64,000 nt of DNA from Prochlorococcus sp. AG-402-P16. Its GTDB lineage: Bacteria; Cyanobacteriota; Cyanobacteriia; PCC-6307; Cyanobiaceae. Numbering within the stretch: the first letter of the stretch is position 1; the number at the start of each line of letters is the position of its first letter. The position numbers and the translations under genes were made by a program. The DNA is taken from contig QCJB01000006.1 in NCBI GenBank assembly GCA_003216295.1, forward strand, positions 1 through 64,000, in the 5' to 3' direction. Of the stretch, positions 8,177 to 17,870 are shown in pieces. The notes beneath the pieces were generated by a model that was given only the letters and a program-made list of their open reading frames with translations, had not been told where the DNA came from and made no database searches.

Positions 8177-9886
8177 TTAAAGCAATAGATATCTTTGAGC
8201 TAGAGGTAGTGATTCAGCAGGTTCACAAGTTAAAAGTTCACCATTTGCAAAAACTTCATAGGTTTGAGGGTCAACCTCTATTTTTGGCATTAAATCATTT
8301 AGCTTCATTGATTTTTTAGATATGTCTCTGGTGTTTTTTATGGCTGCATAAGATCGTTCCAATTTAAGTTGTTCTGGTACACCTAATTCTATTGAAGATT
8401 CACTTAAGAAAGTAAGGCATGTGGAATTTATAGCTTTCCCAAACGAAGAAAACATTGGTCGGCCATGTACTGGTTGTGGTGTTGGAATTGACGCGTTTGC
8501 ATCTCCCATTTGTGCCCAGGCGATTGACCCTCCTTTTACCACTAGGTCTGGTTTGATCCCAAAAAAACCTGGTTTCCAGATTACTAGATCTGCAAGTTTA
8601 CCAATTTCTATAGAACCAACATGACTGCTAATTCCGTGAGCTATTGCAGGATTGATAGTGATCTTTGATATATATCTCTTCAGACGATTATTATCATTCT
8701 TTTCATTATCTTCTGGTAAAGCACCTCTTTGAATTTTCATTTTATGAGCAGTTTGAAAAGTTCGACTAATTACCTCACCAACTCTTCCCATCGCCTGAGA
8801 GTCACTTGCAATAATAGAAAAGGCTCCTAAATCGTGGAGTATATCCTCAGCAGCAATAGTTTCACGACGTATTCTTGACTCGGCGAATGCAACATCCTCT
8901 GGAATTTTGGGATCCAAATGATGGCAAACCATCAACATGTCTAAATGCTCTTCAAGAGTATTTAGAGTGAAAGGTCTAGTAGGATTGGTGCTGCTTGGAA
9001 TCACATTAGACTCTCCACAAATTTTGATAATGTCAGGAGCATGACCACCTCCAGCTCCTTCTGTATGAAAGGTATGAATTGTTCTTCCTTTTATTGCCTG
9101 AATCGTATCCTCGACAAAACCAGCTTCGTTTAGTGTATCTGTATGAATACAAACTTGTACGTCTAATTGATCTGCAACACTTAGGCATGAATCAATACAA
9201 GCTGGTGTTGTTCCCCAATCTTCATGAAGTTTCAACCCACAAGCTCCTGCTCTTACTTGTTCTTCTAATGCTGTTTTATTAGTTGCATTGCCTTTCCCAA
9301 AGAAACCTAAATTCACAGGGAATCCCTCCGCTGATTGCAACATGCTAGAGATGTGAAATACTCCTGGAGTACAGGTGGTTGCATTAGTACCTGTTGCTGG
9401 ACCAGTTCCTCCTCCAAGCATAGTTGTAACACCACTTGCTAACGCAGTTTCTATTTGCTGTGGACATATAAAATGAATATGACTATCGATGGCACCTGCA
9501 GTAATAATGTTTCCCTCTCCTGCGATTGCTTCTGTGCTTGCTCCAACAATAATGTCGACCCCTTCTTGAGTATCGGGATTTCCAGCTTTTCCGATACCTG
9601 AAATTTTTCCGTCTTTAATACCAATATCTGCTTTAACAATTCCCCACCAATCCAGAATAAGTGCATTGGTAATAACTGTATCTACTACTCCATTATCTCT
9701 ACTTTGTTGAGATTGCCCCATCCCATCACGAATGACTTTACCTCCACCAAATTTAATTTCGTCTCCATAGTGAGTACGGTCCTCTTCAACTTCGAGGATT
9801 AAGTCTGTATCTGCAAGTCTAATGCGATCTCCTTTAGTGGGACCATAAGTTTCAGCATAAGCTTGGCGAGAAATTTTGTAAGGCAT
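8177..9886 (-). CDS. ureC: Urease alpha subunit
   Basis: Catalytic subunit of the nickel enzyme that hydrolyses urea to ammonia and carbamate. At 569 residues it is full length. Visible hallmarks are the HxH nickel ligands in DSHIHFICP, the lysine in GLKLHEDWG that is carbamylated to bridge the two nickel ions, the [15 protein letters not shown] nickel/flap region, and the mobile-flap MVCHHL with its catalytic His. It is last in the minus-strand series ureD-ureA-ureB-ureC, one base after ureB. It is convergent with the DUF1830 gene. Confidence 0.98.
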   Translation of the reverse strand: MPYKISRQAYAETYGPTKGDRIRLADTDLILEVEEDRTHYGDEIKFGGGKVIRDGMGQSQQSRDNGVVDTVITNALILDWWGIVKADIGIKDGKISGIGKAGNPDTQEGVDIIVGASTEAIAGEGNIITAGAIDSHIHFICPQQIETALASGVTTMLGGGTGPATGTNATTCTPGVFHISSMLQSAEGFPVNLGFFGKGNATNKTALEEQVRAGACGLKLHEDWGTTPACIDSCLSVADQLDVQVCIHTDTLNEAGFVEDTIQAIKGRTIHTFHTEGAGGGHAPDIIKICGESNVIPSSTNPTRPFTLNTLEEHLDMLMVCHHLDPKIPEDVAFAESRIRRETIAAEDILHDLGAFSIIASDSQAMGRVGEVISRTFQTAHKMKIQRGALPEDNEKNDNNRLKRYISKITINPAIAHGISSHVGSIEIGKLADLVIWKPGFFGIKPDLVVKGGSIAWAQMGDANASIPTPQPVHGRPMFSSFGKAINSTCLTFLSESSIELGVPEQLKLERSYAAIKNTRDISKKSMKLNDLMPKIEVDPQTYEVFANGELLTCEPAESLPLAQRYLLL

Positions 9887-9887
9887 T

Positions 9888-10208
9888 TTATTTTTGAAGT
9901 GAGTTGTTTATAAGTCCGTTAAATCCAAAAACTTTACGATTTCCTGCATATGGGACAAGATCAACTTTTCTTTGGTCACCAGGCTCAAACCTGATAGCTG
10001 TACCAGCTGGGATGTCTAACCTTTTACCCAGAGATCTTTGTCGATCAAATTCTAGACCTTTATTTGATTCAAAGAAGTGATAATGAGAACCTATTTGTAT
10101 TGGTCTATCAGAAATATTTGCGACTGTGAGTGTTGTGACTTCTCTTCCTTTATTCAGTTCGATAAAACCTTCTTCGGGAATAAGTTCTCCAGGAATTAAA
10201 TAAGACAT
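9888..10208 (-). CDS. ureB: Urease beta subunit
   Basis: Protein of 106 residues starting [14 protein letters not shown], with the conserved [10 protein letters not shown] and [17 protein letters not shown] segments of urease beta chains. It is a structural subunit of the (alpha-beta-gamma)3 holoenzyme. Separate beta and gamma chains are the usual bacterial arrangement. It sits between ureA and ureC with gaps of only a few bases, so translation is probably coupled. Confidence 0.97.
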   Translation of the reverse strand: MSYLIPGELIPEEGFIELNKGREVTTLTVANISDRPIQIGSHYHFFESNKGLEFDRQRSLGKRLDIPAGTAIRFEPGDQRKVDLVPYAGNRKVFGFNGLINNSLQK

Positions 10209-10216
10209 AATTGTAG

Positions 10217-10519
10217 TTAGCTAATTGGATTGTGAAGTGTTACAAGTTTCGTTCCATCTGGAAAAACAGCTTCTATTTGAACTTCATGGATAAGTTCAGG
10301 CACTCCCTCCATTACTTGTTCTTTTTTTAACCATGTTGTCCCTTCATTCATTAAAGTTGAGACACTTTTTCCATCTCTTGCCCCTTCAAGGACTTGAAAG
10401 CTAAGCCAAGCCATAGCTTCTGGATGGTTTAACTTTAAACCTCTATTTAATCTCCTCTCTGCCAGAAGAGCAGCCGTAACTACAAGTAACTTGTCTTTTT
10501 CTTGTGGACTTAAGTACAT
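10217..10519 (-). CDS. ureA: Urease gamma subunit
   Basis: Protein of 100 residues with the family opening [20 protein letters not shown], the [11 protein letters not shown] segment and the C-terminal [15 protein letters not shown]. It is the small structural subunit of urease, full length, preceded by ureD and followed by ureB at 8 bases. Confidence 0.97.
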   Translation of the reverse strand: MYLSPQEKDKLLVVTAALLAERRLNRGLKLNHPEAMAWLSFQVLEGARDGKSVSTLMNEGTTWLKKEQVMEGVPELIHEVQIEAVFPDGTKLVTLHNPIS

Positions 10520-10571
10520 TTTTTAATCCTTACAACAAAATTTTACTAGTAATAACATGCTTAAACGTTCA

Positions 10572-11492
10572 TCATGAACAATCTAAGTCTGTTGATGGAT
10601 CCTCTTGCATTGGCCAAATCCTCATATATTCAGGGATGTTTGATTTTCTTAAAACTCTTGTGAGACTCCAAATTCTATAAAACCAAAACCGAGCTGATTG
10701 TGTTGATGAGCCTGTGTACCTTGCAGATATGCCATTTTCGAGAAGGCTACAAGTCATAAAACCTGGCAGCCCCGCTCTTTGTTGTCGGCATTTCACTAGT
10801 AAATCAGATAATGCTTTTTGGTTTATTCCTTTAGGTGTTATCCAAGTGAAAGAGCCAAAAACTGGTTGTTCTTCTAGACCATGAATAGATTTTAGGGCTT
10901 TTCCAGATAGTTCTAGGCGATCACTAAATTCATAATGTTTTCCTTGAGTACTCTCTCTAAAGATTTCTAAAGATGATCTCCATACTCCATTACCAAGTTG
11001 TTCTTGAGCGGCAGTTCGTCCTAAACGAACTAAGTCAATACATAAAAAACTTGATGAAGGATCAAGCTTAACTGTCATATTTTGTTCAAAAAGTCCCCCT
11101 TCATAAATAATTAATTCTTGAGGAATCCATTCAAAGTCTGCATTCTTTTCAATCTGAAATAAACATTTTTGATTTGCCCAGCTCCCTTTTGGATTTATTT
11201 TTGACCTCCCTCTACTTCCATAAACTTTTTGAGCTGCTACTGAAGAACATATGGCACGACTATTTTCCTCAGAAGTTACATTTATTGTGAGTTGATCACC
11301 TCCAACAATTCCTCCAGCACTATGGAGAATTGGTATCTCACATCTCCCATCTTTTTTATCATTGAATACTCTCATTAATTTCAATGGAGCAGTGCATTTT
11401 GCTTGATGAATTGTTTTGAGATTGTCGATATTCTTATCTATTGACTTTTTGTAAAGCCTTAGATCACAGGTTCCATGCCATTGAGATGTCAT
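10572..11492 (-). CDS. ureD: Urease accessory protein UreD
   Basis: Protein of 306 residues, first gene of the minus-strand urease series. UreD/UreH scaffolds apo-urease and recruits UreF and UreG for nickel insertion. Family features include ILHSAGGIVGGDQLTINV, the AAQKVYGS segment and a central LIIYEGGLFEQ region. The start MTSQWHGTCDLRL is the only sensible ATG and lies about 100 bases from the divergent ureE start, a shared promoter region. Confidence 0.95.
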   Translation of the reverse strand: MTSQWHGTCDLRLYKKSIDKNIDNLKTIHQAKCTAPLKLMRVFNDKKDGRCEIPILHSAGGIVGGDQLTINVTSEENSRAICSSVAAQKVYGSRGRSKINPKGSWANQKCLFQIEKNADFEWIPQELIIYEGGLFEQNMTVKLDPSSSFLCIDLVRLGRTAAQEQLGNGVWRSSLEIFRESTQGKHYEFSDRLELSGKALKSIHGLEEQPVFGSFTWITPKGINQKALSDLLVKCRQQRAGLPGFMTCSLLENGISARYTGSSTQSARFWFYRIWSLTRVLRKSNIPEYMRIWPMQEDPSTDLDCS

Positions 11493-11540
11493 TGAATATT
11501 GGTCCCGATTTTCCTCATTTAGCTTTAAGAGAATAATTAA

Positions 11541-11558
11541 TGTCTTATGTTGTAGACA
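11541..11558. promoter_or_regulatory. Dyad in the ureD-ureE divergent promoter
   Basis: TGTCT-N8-AGACA is a perfect 5+5 inverted repeat centred between the divergent ureD and ureE genes. It has the half-site spacing of a dimeric CRP/NtcA-family site but not the NtcA GTA/TAC sequence. Its role is unproven. Confidence 0.3.
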
Positions 11559-11594
11559 TAACCTTTAAAATTTAGATCTTCAAGGAATTTAAGC

Positions 11595-12035
11595 TTGTCA
11601 CACGAATTAATCTATCTCACCGAGAGAATTAGTGCTCAAGTGATAGAACATTGCCTTTCGCTTCCCTTGTCTGCAAAAGAGAGGACTCAACTTCGAGGAA
11701 AGCGATCAACTTTAGATGGGATCGATGTCATTTTAAATTTGCCTAGAGGAGGAGGTAGGTTGATCCCTGGAGAGGTATTGAAAAGTGAGAATGCACAAAT
11801 TTTTGTAAGCATAAAGGCCGCTCAGGAAGATGTAATAAAAATTAGCTCAGAAAATAGATTGAAATTGTTAAAAGCTGCTTATCATTTAGGTAATAGACAT
11901 GTTGAGATTGAGTTGCATGATAACGAGTTATATTTACTCAATGATGTAGTTATGAATAAGATGTTAGAAAAACAAGGTTTTGCAATAGAAAGTTTCAAAA
12001 GACCTTTCTATCCCGAGATTGGTGCTTATGAGTAG
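11595..12035 (+). CDS. ureE: Urease accessory nickel chaperone UreE
   Basis: Protein of 146 residues with the UreE layout. An N-terminal substrate-binding-like domain holds RTQLRGKRSTLDG and LPRGGGRLIPGEVL, and a C-terminal metal-binding domain has YHLGNRHVEIEL, whose His binds nickel at the dimer interface. The long C-terminal His tail of some UreE proteins is absent. The start is a TTG. It opens the plus-strand ureEFG series, divergent from ureDABC. Confidence 0.95.
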   Translation: MSHELIYLTERISAQVIEHCLSLPLSAKERTQLRGKRSTLDGIDVILNLPRGGGRLIPGEVLKSENAQIFVSIKAAQEDVIKISSENRLKLLKAAYHLGNRHVEIELHDNELYLLNDVVMNKMLEKQGFAIESFKRPFYPEIGAYE

Positions 12036-12053
12036 AGGTTGGATTAACCCTTT

Positions 12054-12725
12054 ATGAAACTTGAATTTTTACAATTAATAAGTCCGTCTTTACCAGTTGG
12101 AGCTTTTAGTTATTCAGAAGGATTGGAATGGCTTGTTCAAAATAAAAAAGTTTATGACGAGATAAGTCTTTTCAATTGGATTGAAAGCGAACTTTCTCGA
12201 GGTCAAATAACAATTGAGGCAAGTTCAATTGTGTACATAATGGAAGATTTAGTTGATTGGCGGGATAAGCAAGGTGATCAATATAAGTCGCCTATTGAAG
12301 AGTGGAATTCTTGGCTTAGTTCACTCAGAGATTCTCCAGAGGTTAGATCTCAACAAGCACAAATGGGTGAATCTCTTTTACAGCTTCTCATTGATCTTGA
12401 TCATCCTCTCCCTGACAATGAAAAGAAATTTATATGGCCAATAGCGTGGGCTTGGGCTGGAGTCTGTTGGGACATACCTCGAATTGATTTAGTGGAGGGA
12501 TTTTTATATAGTTGGGTGGCTAATCAATTAAGTGCGGCATTAAGACTCTTGTCATTAGGGCCAACAAAAGCTCAACAGCTTCAAATGAAATCACTAATAC
12601 TTATTAAGTCTCAAGCAAGTTACTTATTGGAACAGAATCCTAAAGAAATTTGGATTAGCGATGTCGGCGCTATTATGGCACAACAGTCGCATGTAGAACT
12701 TTATTCAAGATTATTCAGAAGCTAA
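12054..12725 (+). CDS. ureF: Urease accessory protein UreF
   Basis: Protein of 223 residues, all helical. The N-terminal [21 protein letters not shown] is diagnostic for UreF, which bridges UreD-urease and the UreG GTPase during nickel insertion. The C-terminal region includes [13 protein letters not shown]. It starts 18 bases after ureE, and its stop overlaps the ureG start by one base, indicating translational coupling. Confidence 0.95.
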   Translation: MKLEFLQLISPSLPVGAFSYSEGLEWLVQNKKVYDEISLFNWIESELSRGQITIEASSIVYIMEDLVDWRDKQGDQYKSPIEEWNSWLSSLRDSPEVRSQQAQMGESLLQLLIDLDHPLPDNEKKFIWPIAWAWAGVCWDIPRIDLVEGFLYSWVANQLSAALRLLSLGPTKAQQLQMKSLILIKSQASYLLEQNPKEIWISDVGAIMAQQSHVELYSRLFRS

Positions 12726-13333
12726 TGGAAAGTAAATTAAGGGTTGGCATAGCTGGTCCAGTAGGATCTGGTAAAACGGCTATTATTCAGAGGCTATGTG
12801 AAAACCTTAAGGATAAATTAGAGATTGCTGTAGTAACAAATGATATCTATACGCAAGAAGATGCAAAATTTTTGACTAATTCAAAGGCTTTAGCACCTGA
12901 ACGTATCAAAGGAGTTGAAACTGGTGGATGTCCACATACAGCGATAAGGGAAGATTGTTCTATTAATCGTATTGCTGTTGAAGAGCTAGAACAGAGATTT
13001 GAAACTCTAGATTTAGTATTTGTTGAAAGTGGTGGAGATAATCTTGCTGCAAGTTTTAGCCCTGAGTTGGTAGATATATGTATATACATAATTGATGTTG
13101 CCGCTGGAGATAAGATCCCCAGGAAAGGAGGCCCAGGCATAACACGTTCAGACTTATTAGTGATCAATAAAATAGATCTTGCTAAAATGGTTGGCGCAAG
13201 CTTGAAAATAATGGAGAGGGATACTCTTTTAATGAGAAAAAATCTTCCCTGGTGCTTTACCAATACCAAGACAGGGGAGGGGATAGAAACAATCGAGCAG
13301 TTTTTGTATGATCAGATACTTTTTTCTCGGTAG
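12725..13333 (+). CDS. ureG: Urease accessory GTPase UreG
   Basis: SIMIBI-class GTPase of 202 residues that powers nickel delivery to urease. The Walker A is [10 protein letters not shown] near residues 10-19, [11 protein letters not shown] holds the conserved CPH metal-binding motif, and [15 protein letters not shown] and NKIDLA are the further G motifs. It ends the ureEFG unit, and a candidate NtcA site for urtA starts four bases after its stop. Confidence 0.97.
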   Translation: MESKLRVGIAGPVGSGKTAIIQRLCENLKDKLEIAVVTNDIYTQEDAKFLTNSKALAPERIKGVETGGCPHTAIREDCSINRIAVEELEQRFETLDLVFVESGGDNLAASFSPELVDICIYIIDVAAGDKIPRKGGPGITRSDLLVINKIDLAKMVGASLKIMERDTLLMRKNLPWCFTNTKTGEGIETIEQFLYDQILFSR

Positions 13334-13336
13334 ATA

Positions 13337-13350
13337 GTATTAACCGATAC
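13337..13350 (+). promoter_or_regulatory. Candidate NtcA box upstream of urtA
   Basis: GTATTAACCGATAC is an exact GTA-N8-TAC match about 126 bases before urtA. No -10 element is convincing at the usual spacing (TGAAAT at 13371 is the best). NtcA activation of urt genes is well known in other cyanobacteria. Confidence 0.65.
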
Positions 13351-13407
13351 GAAAAATTATGTTCGTTTACTGAAATAGCTAAATTGGTCTCATTGGCTAC
13401 AAAAAGA

Positions 13408-13440
13408 GGGGTGTTCGGTTGGATACTTTCCCTACACCCC
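13408..13440 (+). promoter_or_regulatory. Leader hairpin upstream of urtA
   Basis: GGGGTGT (13408-13414) pairs with ACACCCC (13434-13440) over a 19-base loop, about 36 bases before the urtA ATG. It could be a stability or translation element of an abundant mRNA. I cannot match it to a known riboswitch. Confidence 0.35.
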
Positions 13441-13476
13441 CAAAGGCGGGTAAACAACTAATTTAGTTAGTAATTC

Positions 13477-14754
13477 ATGAAGCTTTCAAAGCGTATTTTT
13501 GCAGGTTTAGCTACTGCATCATTGGCCGTAACTGTTACTGCTTGTGGTGGATCAGATTCCTCAGGCAATTTTGATGACACTGTAACTGTTGGAATTCTCC
13601 ATTCTCTATCAGGGACAATGGCAATCTCCGAATCAACTCTAGTTGATACAGAGAAAATGGCTATTGAGGAGATCAATGCAGCTGGTGGTGTAACAGTCGA
13701 CGGTAAAAGCTATAAAATCGAGTACATCGTTGAAGATGGGGCTTCAGATTGGCCTACCTTTGCTGAAAAATCTAAAAAGTTAATCGACCAGGATGGAGTA
13801 CCAGTTGTCTTTGGTGGCTGGACATCTGCAAGTCGTAAGGCAATGCTTCCGGTTTATGAATCTAAGGATGCATTCCTTTATTACCCAATTCAATATGAAG
13901 CCCAAGAGTGCTCAAATAACATTTTCTATACCGGGGCGACGCCTAATCAGCAATCTGAGCCTGCTACCGATTTCATGTACAAGCGCTCACCAGCGGCTGG
14001 AGGAGATTTCTTCTTAGTTGGTTCTGATTATGTTTTCCCAAGAACTTCTAATACAATTACTAAAGCTCAAGTTAAACAACTTGGCGGTAAAGTTGTAGGT
14101 GAAGATTATCTTCCTTTGGGTAATACAGAGGTAGCACCTATTATCTCCAAGATAAAAGTTGCTCTTCCTGATGGCGGAATCATTGTTAACACTTTGAACG
14201 GTGACCAAAACGTTGCTTTCTTCAAACAAATCCAGGACGCAGGAATCACTCCTTCCAATGGTTATTACGTAATGAACTACTCCATTGCGGAAGAAGAGAT
14301 AAGTACGATTGGGCCTGAGTTCCTTGAGGGGCACTATGGTGCTTGGAACTACATGATGTCTATTGATACGCCAGCTTCTAAGAAATTTGCTAAGAGCTTT
14401 AAGAAGAGATGGGGCAGTGATCGTGTTGTAGCGGATCCTCAAGAATCTGCTTATAACATGGTTTATCTATGGAAGCAGGCAGTTGAAGATGCAGGTACAT
14501 TTGATGACAATGCCGTTAGAGAAGCATTGGTTGGTCAGACATTCGATGCTCCTCAAGGGCCAGTAGAAGTTATGGCAAATCATCACCTATCTCAAACAGT
14601 GAGAATCGGTGAAATCAACGCAGAGGGTGGATTTACAATCCTTGAAGAAACTGGAGTTGTTGAACCACAAGCATGGAACCAAAAACATCCAAGTTCAAAA
14701 GGTTACGCATGTGATTGGACTGATCCTAAGAAAGGTGAAAAATATAGGATGTAA
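13477..14754 (+). CDS. urtA: Urea ABC transporter, substrate-binding lipoprotein
   Basis: Protein of 425 residues with a lipoprotein signal peptide: a basic start, hydrophobic core, and TVTACGG lipobox with Cys at residue 23. The mature part is a type I periplasmic binding protein of the HAAT family (TVGILHSLSGTMAISES, then VPVVFGGWTSASRK). The sequence and its place before urtBCDE identify the urea-binding UrtA. It captures urea in the periplasm for import and hydrolysis by the neighbouring urease. A terminator-like hairpin follows, so urtA is probably expressed more strongly than the rest of the operon. Confidence 0.96.
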   Translation: MKLSKRIFAGLATASLAVTVTACGGSDSSGNFDDTVTVGILHSLSGTMAISESTLVDTEKMAIEEINAAGGVTVDGKSYKIEYIVEDGASDWPTFAEKSKKLIDQDGVPVVFGGWTSASRKAMLPVYESKDAFLYYPIQYEAQECSNNIFYTGATPNQQSEPATDFMYKRSPAAGGDFFLVGSDYVFPRTSNTITKAQVKQLGGKVVGEDYLPLGNTEVAPIISKIKVALPDGGIIVNTLNGDQNVAFFKQIQDAGITPSNGYYVMNYSIAEEEISTIGPEFLEGHYGAWNYMMSIDTPASKKFAKSFKKRWGSDRVVADPQESAYNMVYLWKQAVEDAGTFDDNAVREALVGQTFDAPQGPVEVMANHHLSQTVRIGEINAEGGFTILEETGVVEPQAWNQKHPSSKGYACDWTDPKKGEKYRM

Positions 14755-14784
14755 TTCAATTTTTGACTTATAAATAGTTTCTAA

Positions 14785-14813
14785 TAAGGAGCCTTCGGGC
14801 TCCTTATTTCTTT
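14785..14813 (+). terminator. Terminator/attenuator between urtA and urtB
   Basis: AAGGAGCC-TTC-GGGCTCCTT followed by ATTTCTTT makes a strong stem with a T-rich tail. Being inside the urt operon, it probably lets only part of transcription through to urtBCDE. Confidence 0.75.
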
Positions 14814-14832
14814 AAAAAAATCAACCAAGCTA

Positions 14833-15990
14833 GTGCAACTTATTCTTGAAAGCCTTTTTAATGGCGTTGCTATTGGCTCAGTTTTGCTCGTCGCAGCACT
14901 GGGACTAGCAATTGTCTTCGGTTTAATGGGTGTCATCAATCTTGCTCATGGGGAATTGATGATGCTTGGTGCTTATTCAACATACATAACCCAATTAATT
15001 TTCAAACAAGTTTCTTTCTTAAAACCTTTTTATGATTCGTATGTCATAGTTGCAATTGGTATTGCTTTTTTAGTTAGTGGAACAGTTGGAATTCTTTTAG
15101 AGCGAACAGTTATTAGACGCCTCTATGGAAGTCCTCTTGAAACACTTTTAGCCACATGGGGAGTGAGCCTAATCCTTCAACAATTTGTTAGAAGTGTTCC
15201 GCTGGCCTATGCCAGTGGTTTGGTTATAGCACTTTTCTTTGGCCTATTTACACCGCTATTTATTTCTGATGACTTACTTCATGGTGCAAAAGGTAAATTA
15301 ATAAGAGCATGTACTTGGGGGTTCTCAGCTTTATTAGGTGTAGCAACAGGAGGTGTTTTATCGTCTTTAGTAAGTAAACTTAGTCGCGCTAGTGCAAGGA
15401 ATGTTGATGTTACAGCTCCCTCTTGGATGAGAGGTGGAATTGATTTTGTTGGAATTACTTTTCCTAAAACGCGTCTTTTAATAATCCTCATTACCTTAAT
15501 ATCTGTTTTAGTAGTAATTTTCTTTCTTGATAAAACAGCTTGGGGAATGAGAATTAGAGCAGTAACTCAAAATAGACCAATGAGTGATTGTTTAGGTATA
15601 TCCACTGAAACAGTAGATATTATTACTTTTGGAATAGGTTCTGGTCTCGCTGGTGTTGCAGGAGTTGCAGTTTCACTCCTTGGCTCAGTCGGACCAAATG
15701 TTGGTGGCAATTACATTGTGGGATGTTTTATGGTTGTTGTTCTTGGTGGAGTGGGCAATTTATTAGGAACAATCCTTGCTTCTTTCTCTATTGGAATAAT
15801 GACTGATTTGATAGGAGCAGGAAGACTACTTACTATTTGGCCAGATATGCCTTCCCCTCTTTATTCAACAATAGATTTTTTTGCGACAACAAGTATGGCT
15901 AGAGTAATGATATTTGCTCTGATAGTAATATTCCTTCAATTTAAACCAACTGGGATGTTCCCACAAAAAGGAAGAATGGTGGAGTCTTGA
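14833..15990 (+). CDS. urtB: Urea ABC transporter permease UrtB
   Basis: LivH-type permease of 385 residues with about nine or ten membrane helices. The opening FNGVAIGSVLLVAALGLAIVFGLMGVINLAHGELMMLGAY is typical of branched-chain amino-acid/urea permeases. Compared with LivH (about 300 residues) there is a middle insertion around residues 125-185, as in other UrtB proteins. The start is a GTG. urtC begins immediately after its stop. Confidence 0.95.
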   Translation: MQLILESLFNGVAIGSVLLVAALGLAIVFGLMGVINLAHGELMMLGAYSTYITQLIFKQVSFLKPFYDSYVIVAIGIAFLVSGTVGILLERTVIRRLYGSPLETLLATWGVSLILQQFVRSVPLAYASGLVIALFFGLFTPLFISDDLLHGAKGKLIRACTWGFSALLGVATGGVLSSLVSKLSRASARNVDVTAPSWMRGGIDFVGITFPKTRLLIILITLISVLVVIFFLDKTAWGMRIRAVTQNRPMSDCLGISTETVDIITFGIGSGLAGVAGVAVSLLGSVGPNVGGNYIVGCFMVVVLGGVGNLLGTILASFSIGIMTDLIGAGRLLTIWPDMPSPLYSTIDFFATTSMARVMIFALIVIFLQFKPTGMFPQKGRMVES

Positions 15991-15993
15991 TTG

Positions 15994-17118
15994 ATGAGTA
16001 TTTTTTCTACAAAAAAAAGTTGGATTAACTTAACTATTTGGGTATTACTTATTGCCCTAATTATTGCTGCACCCTCAGTGCTTCCTGTTTTTAGATTAAA
16101 TCTATTAGGAAGATATTTATCGCTTGCAATAGTGGCATTAGGAGTGGATTTGATTTGGGGATTCACAGGAATGTTGAGTTTAGGTCAAGGAATTTTCTTT
16201 GCACTTGGTGGATATTGTGCTGCGATGTTCCTCCAATTGAATAGTGCAGGAGAATTCCCAAATGGTATACCTGAGTTTTTTGGTTTATATGGAGTCGAAA
16301 AGCTTCCATTTTTCTGGGAACCTTTTAAAAGTTCAATTTTTACTCTTATTTCCATTTGGCTGATACCGGCTATTATTGCTGGTCTTCTTGGGTATTTAGT
16401 TTTTAGAAATAGAATTAAAGGCGTTTATTTTTCAATCCTTACACAAGCGGCTCTTTTGGTTTTTTTCAATTTCTTTAATGGACAGCAGAAATTGATTAAT
16501 GGAACAAATGGTTTGAAAACAGATGTGACTCAACTTTTTGGACAAATGGTAGGTTCAGAAATAATGCAAAGATGGTTCTTTTGGGTATCAGCTGTTTTAG
16601 TAATACTTACCTGGTTTTTTGCCCGGTGGATTGTTCGAGATAGATTTGGAAATATCCTTATTGGAATTAGAGACGATGAGGCTCGAGTTCGTTTCACTGG
16701 TTATAATCCAGTAATTTTTAAAACAATAATATTTTCAATAGCAGGAGGATTAGCTGGTATTTCAGGGGCTTTGTATACAGTTCAATCTGGAATAGTTTCT
16801 CCACAGTTTATGACTGTCCCTTTCTCTATAGAAATGGTTGTTTGGGTTGCCGTGGGTGGTAGAGGAACTTTGCTAGGCGCAATACTTGGAGCTGTTTTAA
16901 TTAATTATGCAAAAAGTTTGGTAAGTGAAGCATTACCAGCAAGCTGGATGTTTATTCAAGGTGGATTATTTATTCTTGTTGTAACAGCTCTTCCAGAGGG
17001 GGTACTAGGATGGATTAGGAAAGACGGTCCAAAGAAATTATTGTTTTTACTTGGGATTAATAAAAAATTAGAAACATATCCAAGTCTTGAAGTCAATGAA
17101 CAAGGGGAGGTAAAATGA
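15994..17118 (+). CDS. urtC: Urea ABC transporter permease UrtC
   Basis: LivM-type permease of about 374 residues, second membrane subunit of the urea importer. The characteristic RYLSLAIVALGVDLIWGFTG and SLGQGIFFALGGYC segments lie in the first third and GGLAGISGALYTVQSG in the last third. I prefer the ATG at 15994 over the TTG one codon earlier. Its TGA overlaps the urtD ATG (ATGA), indicating coupled translation. Confidence 0.95.
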   Translation: MSIFSTKKSWINLTIWVLLIALIIAAPSVLPVFRLNLLGRYLSLAIVALGVDLIWGFTGMLSLGQGIFFALGGYCAAMFLQLNSAGEFPNGIPEFFGLYGVEKLPFFWEPFKSSIFTLISIWLIPAIIAGLLGYLVFRNRIKGVYFSILTQAALLVFFNFFNGQQKLINGTNGLKTDVTQLFGQMVGSEIMQRWFFWVSAVLVILTWFFARWIVRDRFGNILIGIRDDEARVRFTGYNPVIFKTIIFSIAGGLAGISGALYTVQSGIVSPQFMTVPFSIEMVVWVAVGGRGTLLGAILGAVLINYAKSLVSEALPASWMFIQGGLFILVVTALPEGVLGWIRKDGPKKLLFLLGINKKLETYPSLEVNEQGEVK

Positions 17119-17870
17119 TGACTACTCCATTACTAGAGCTAAAACAAATTTCAGTTAGCTTTGAAGGCTTTCTTGCTCTTAATGACCTTAATTTGGTTTT
17201 GAATCAAGGTGATCTTAGAGCAGTTATTGGGCCAAATGGTGCAGGTAAAACTACATTTTTAGATGTAATCACTGGGAAAGTAGCACCTACAAAGGGTGAC
17301 GTGATTTTCAAAGAAAAATCTTTGATTGGTCAAAAAGAGTTTCGTATAGCGCGTAAAGGTATTGGGAGAAAGTTTCAAAGTCCAAGGATTTTTGAAAATT
17401 TAACAGTACAAGAAAACCTAGCTTTAGCAGTTAGTAGACCTAAAACTCCTTTGTCGTTATTGATGAATAGTTTAAAGGTTAAGAATTTAGATGAAATTCA
17501 ACGCTTAATGAGTATTGTCAACCTTCAATCAAAAGCCAATATTAGGGCTGGCGCGCTTTCTCATGGTCAAAAACAATGGCTTGAGATTGCAATGCTAGTT
17601 GGACAAGATCCTGATCTTTTACTTGTTGATGAACCCGTTGCTGGCTTAACTGATGAAGAAACAGATTTAACCGCTGATCTTCTTAAATCTTTAGCGGGTG
17701 ATCATACTGTTTTAGTCATTGATCATGATATGGAATTTATTCGTAGACTTGATTGCCCTGTTAGTGTGTTGCACCAAGGTCATGTATTGAAAGAGGGTTC
17801 CATGAGCGATATACAAAAAGATCCATTGGTGATAGAGGTTTATTTAGGCAAATCTGAGGAGGAAGAATAA
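17115..17870 (+). CDS. urtD: Urea ABC transporter ATP-binding protein UrtD
   Basis: LivG-like ATPase of 251 residues. Walker A is GPNGAGKTT near residues 38-46, the signature is the less common LSHGQKQWLEIAM, Walker B is LLLVDEP, and the switch His is in VIDHDMEF. It pairs with UrtE to drive urea uptake. It overlaps urtC by four bases and its stop overlaps the urtE start by one base. Confidence 0.96.
   Translation: MMTTPLLELKQISVSFEGFLALNDLNLVLNQGDLRAVIGPNGAGKTTFLDVITGKVAPTKGDVIFKEKSLIGQKEFRIARKGIGRKFQSPRIFENLTVQENLALAVSRPKTPLSLLMNSLKVKNLDEIQRLMSIVNLQSKANIRAGALSHGQKQWLEIAMLVGQDPDLLLVDEPVAGLTDEETDLTADLLKSLAGDHTVLVIDHDMEFIRRLDCPVSVLHQGHVLKEGSMSDIQKDPLVIEVYLGKSEEEE

Noticed and set aside
12847-13269. 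140-residue ORF antisense to ureG
   Set aside because: It lies wholly inside the clear UreG GTPase gene, with no recognisable motif and shadow-type composition.
13257-13457. 66-residue minus-strand ORF over the ureG end and urtA promoter
   Set aside because: It overlaps the ureG 3' end, the NtcA box and the leader hairpin, and shows no family features.
14014-14442. 142-residue ORF antisense to urtA
   Set aside because: It is a shadow of the well-supported UrtA frame.
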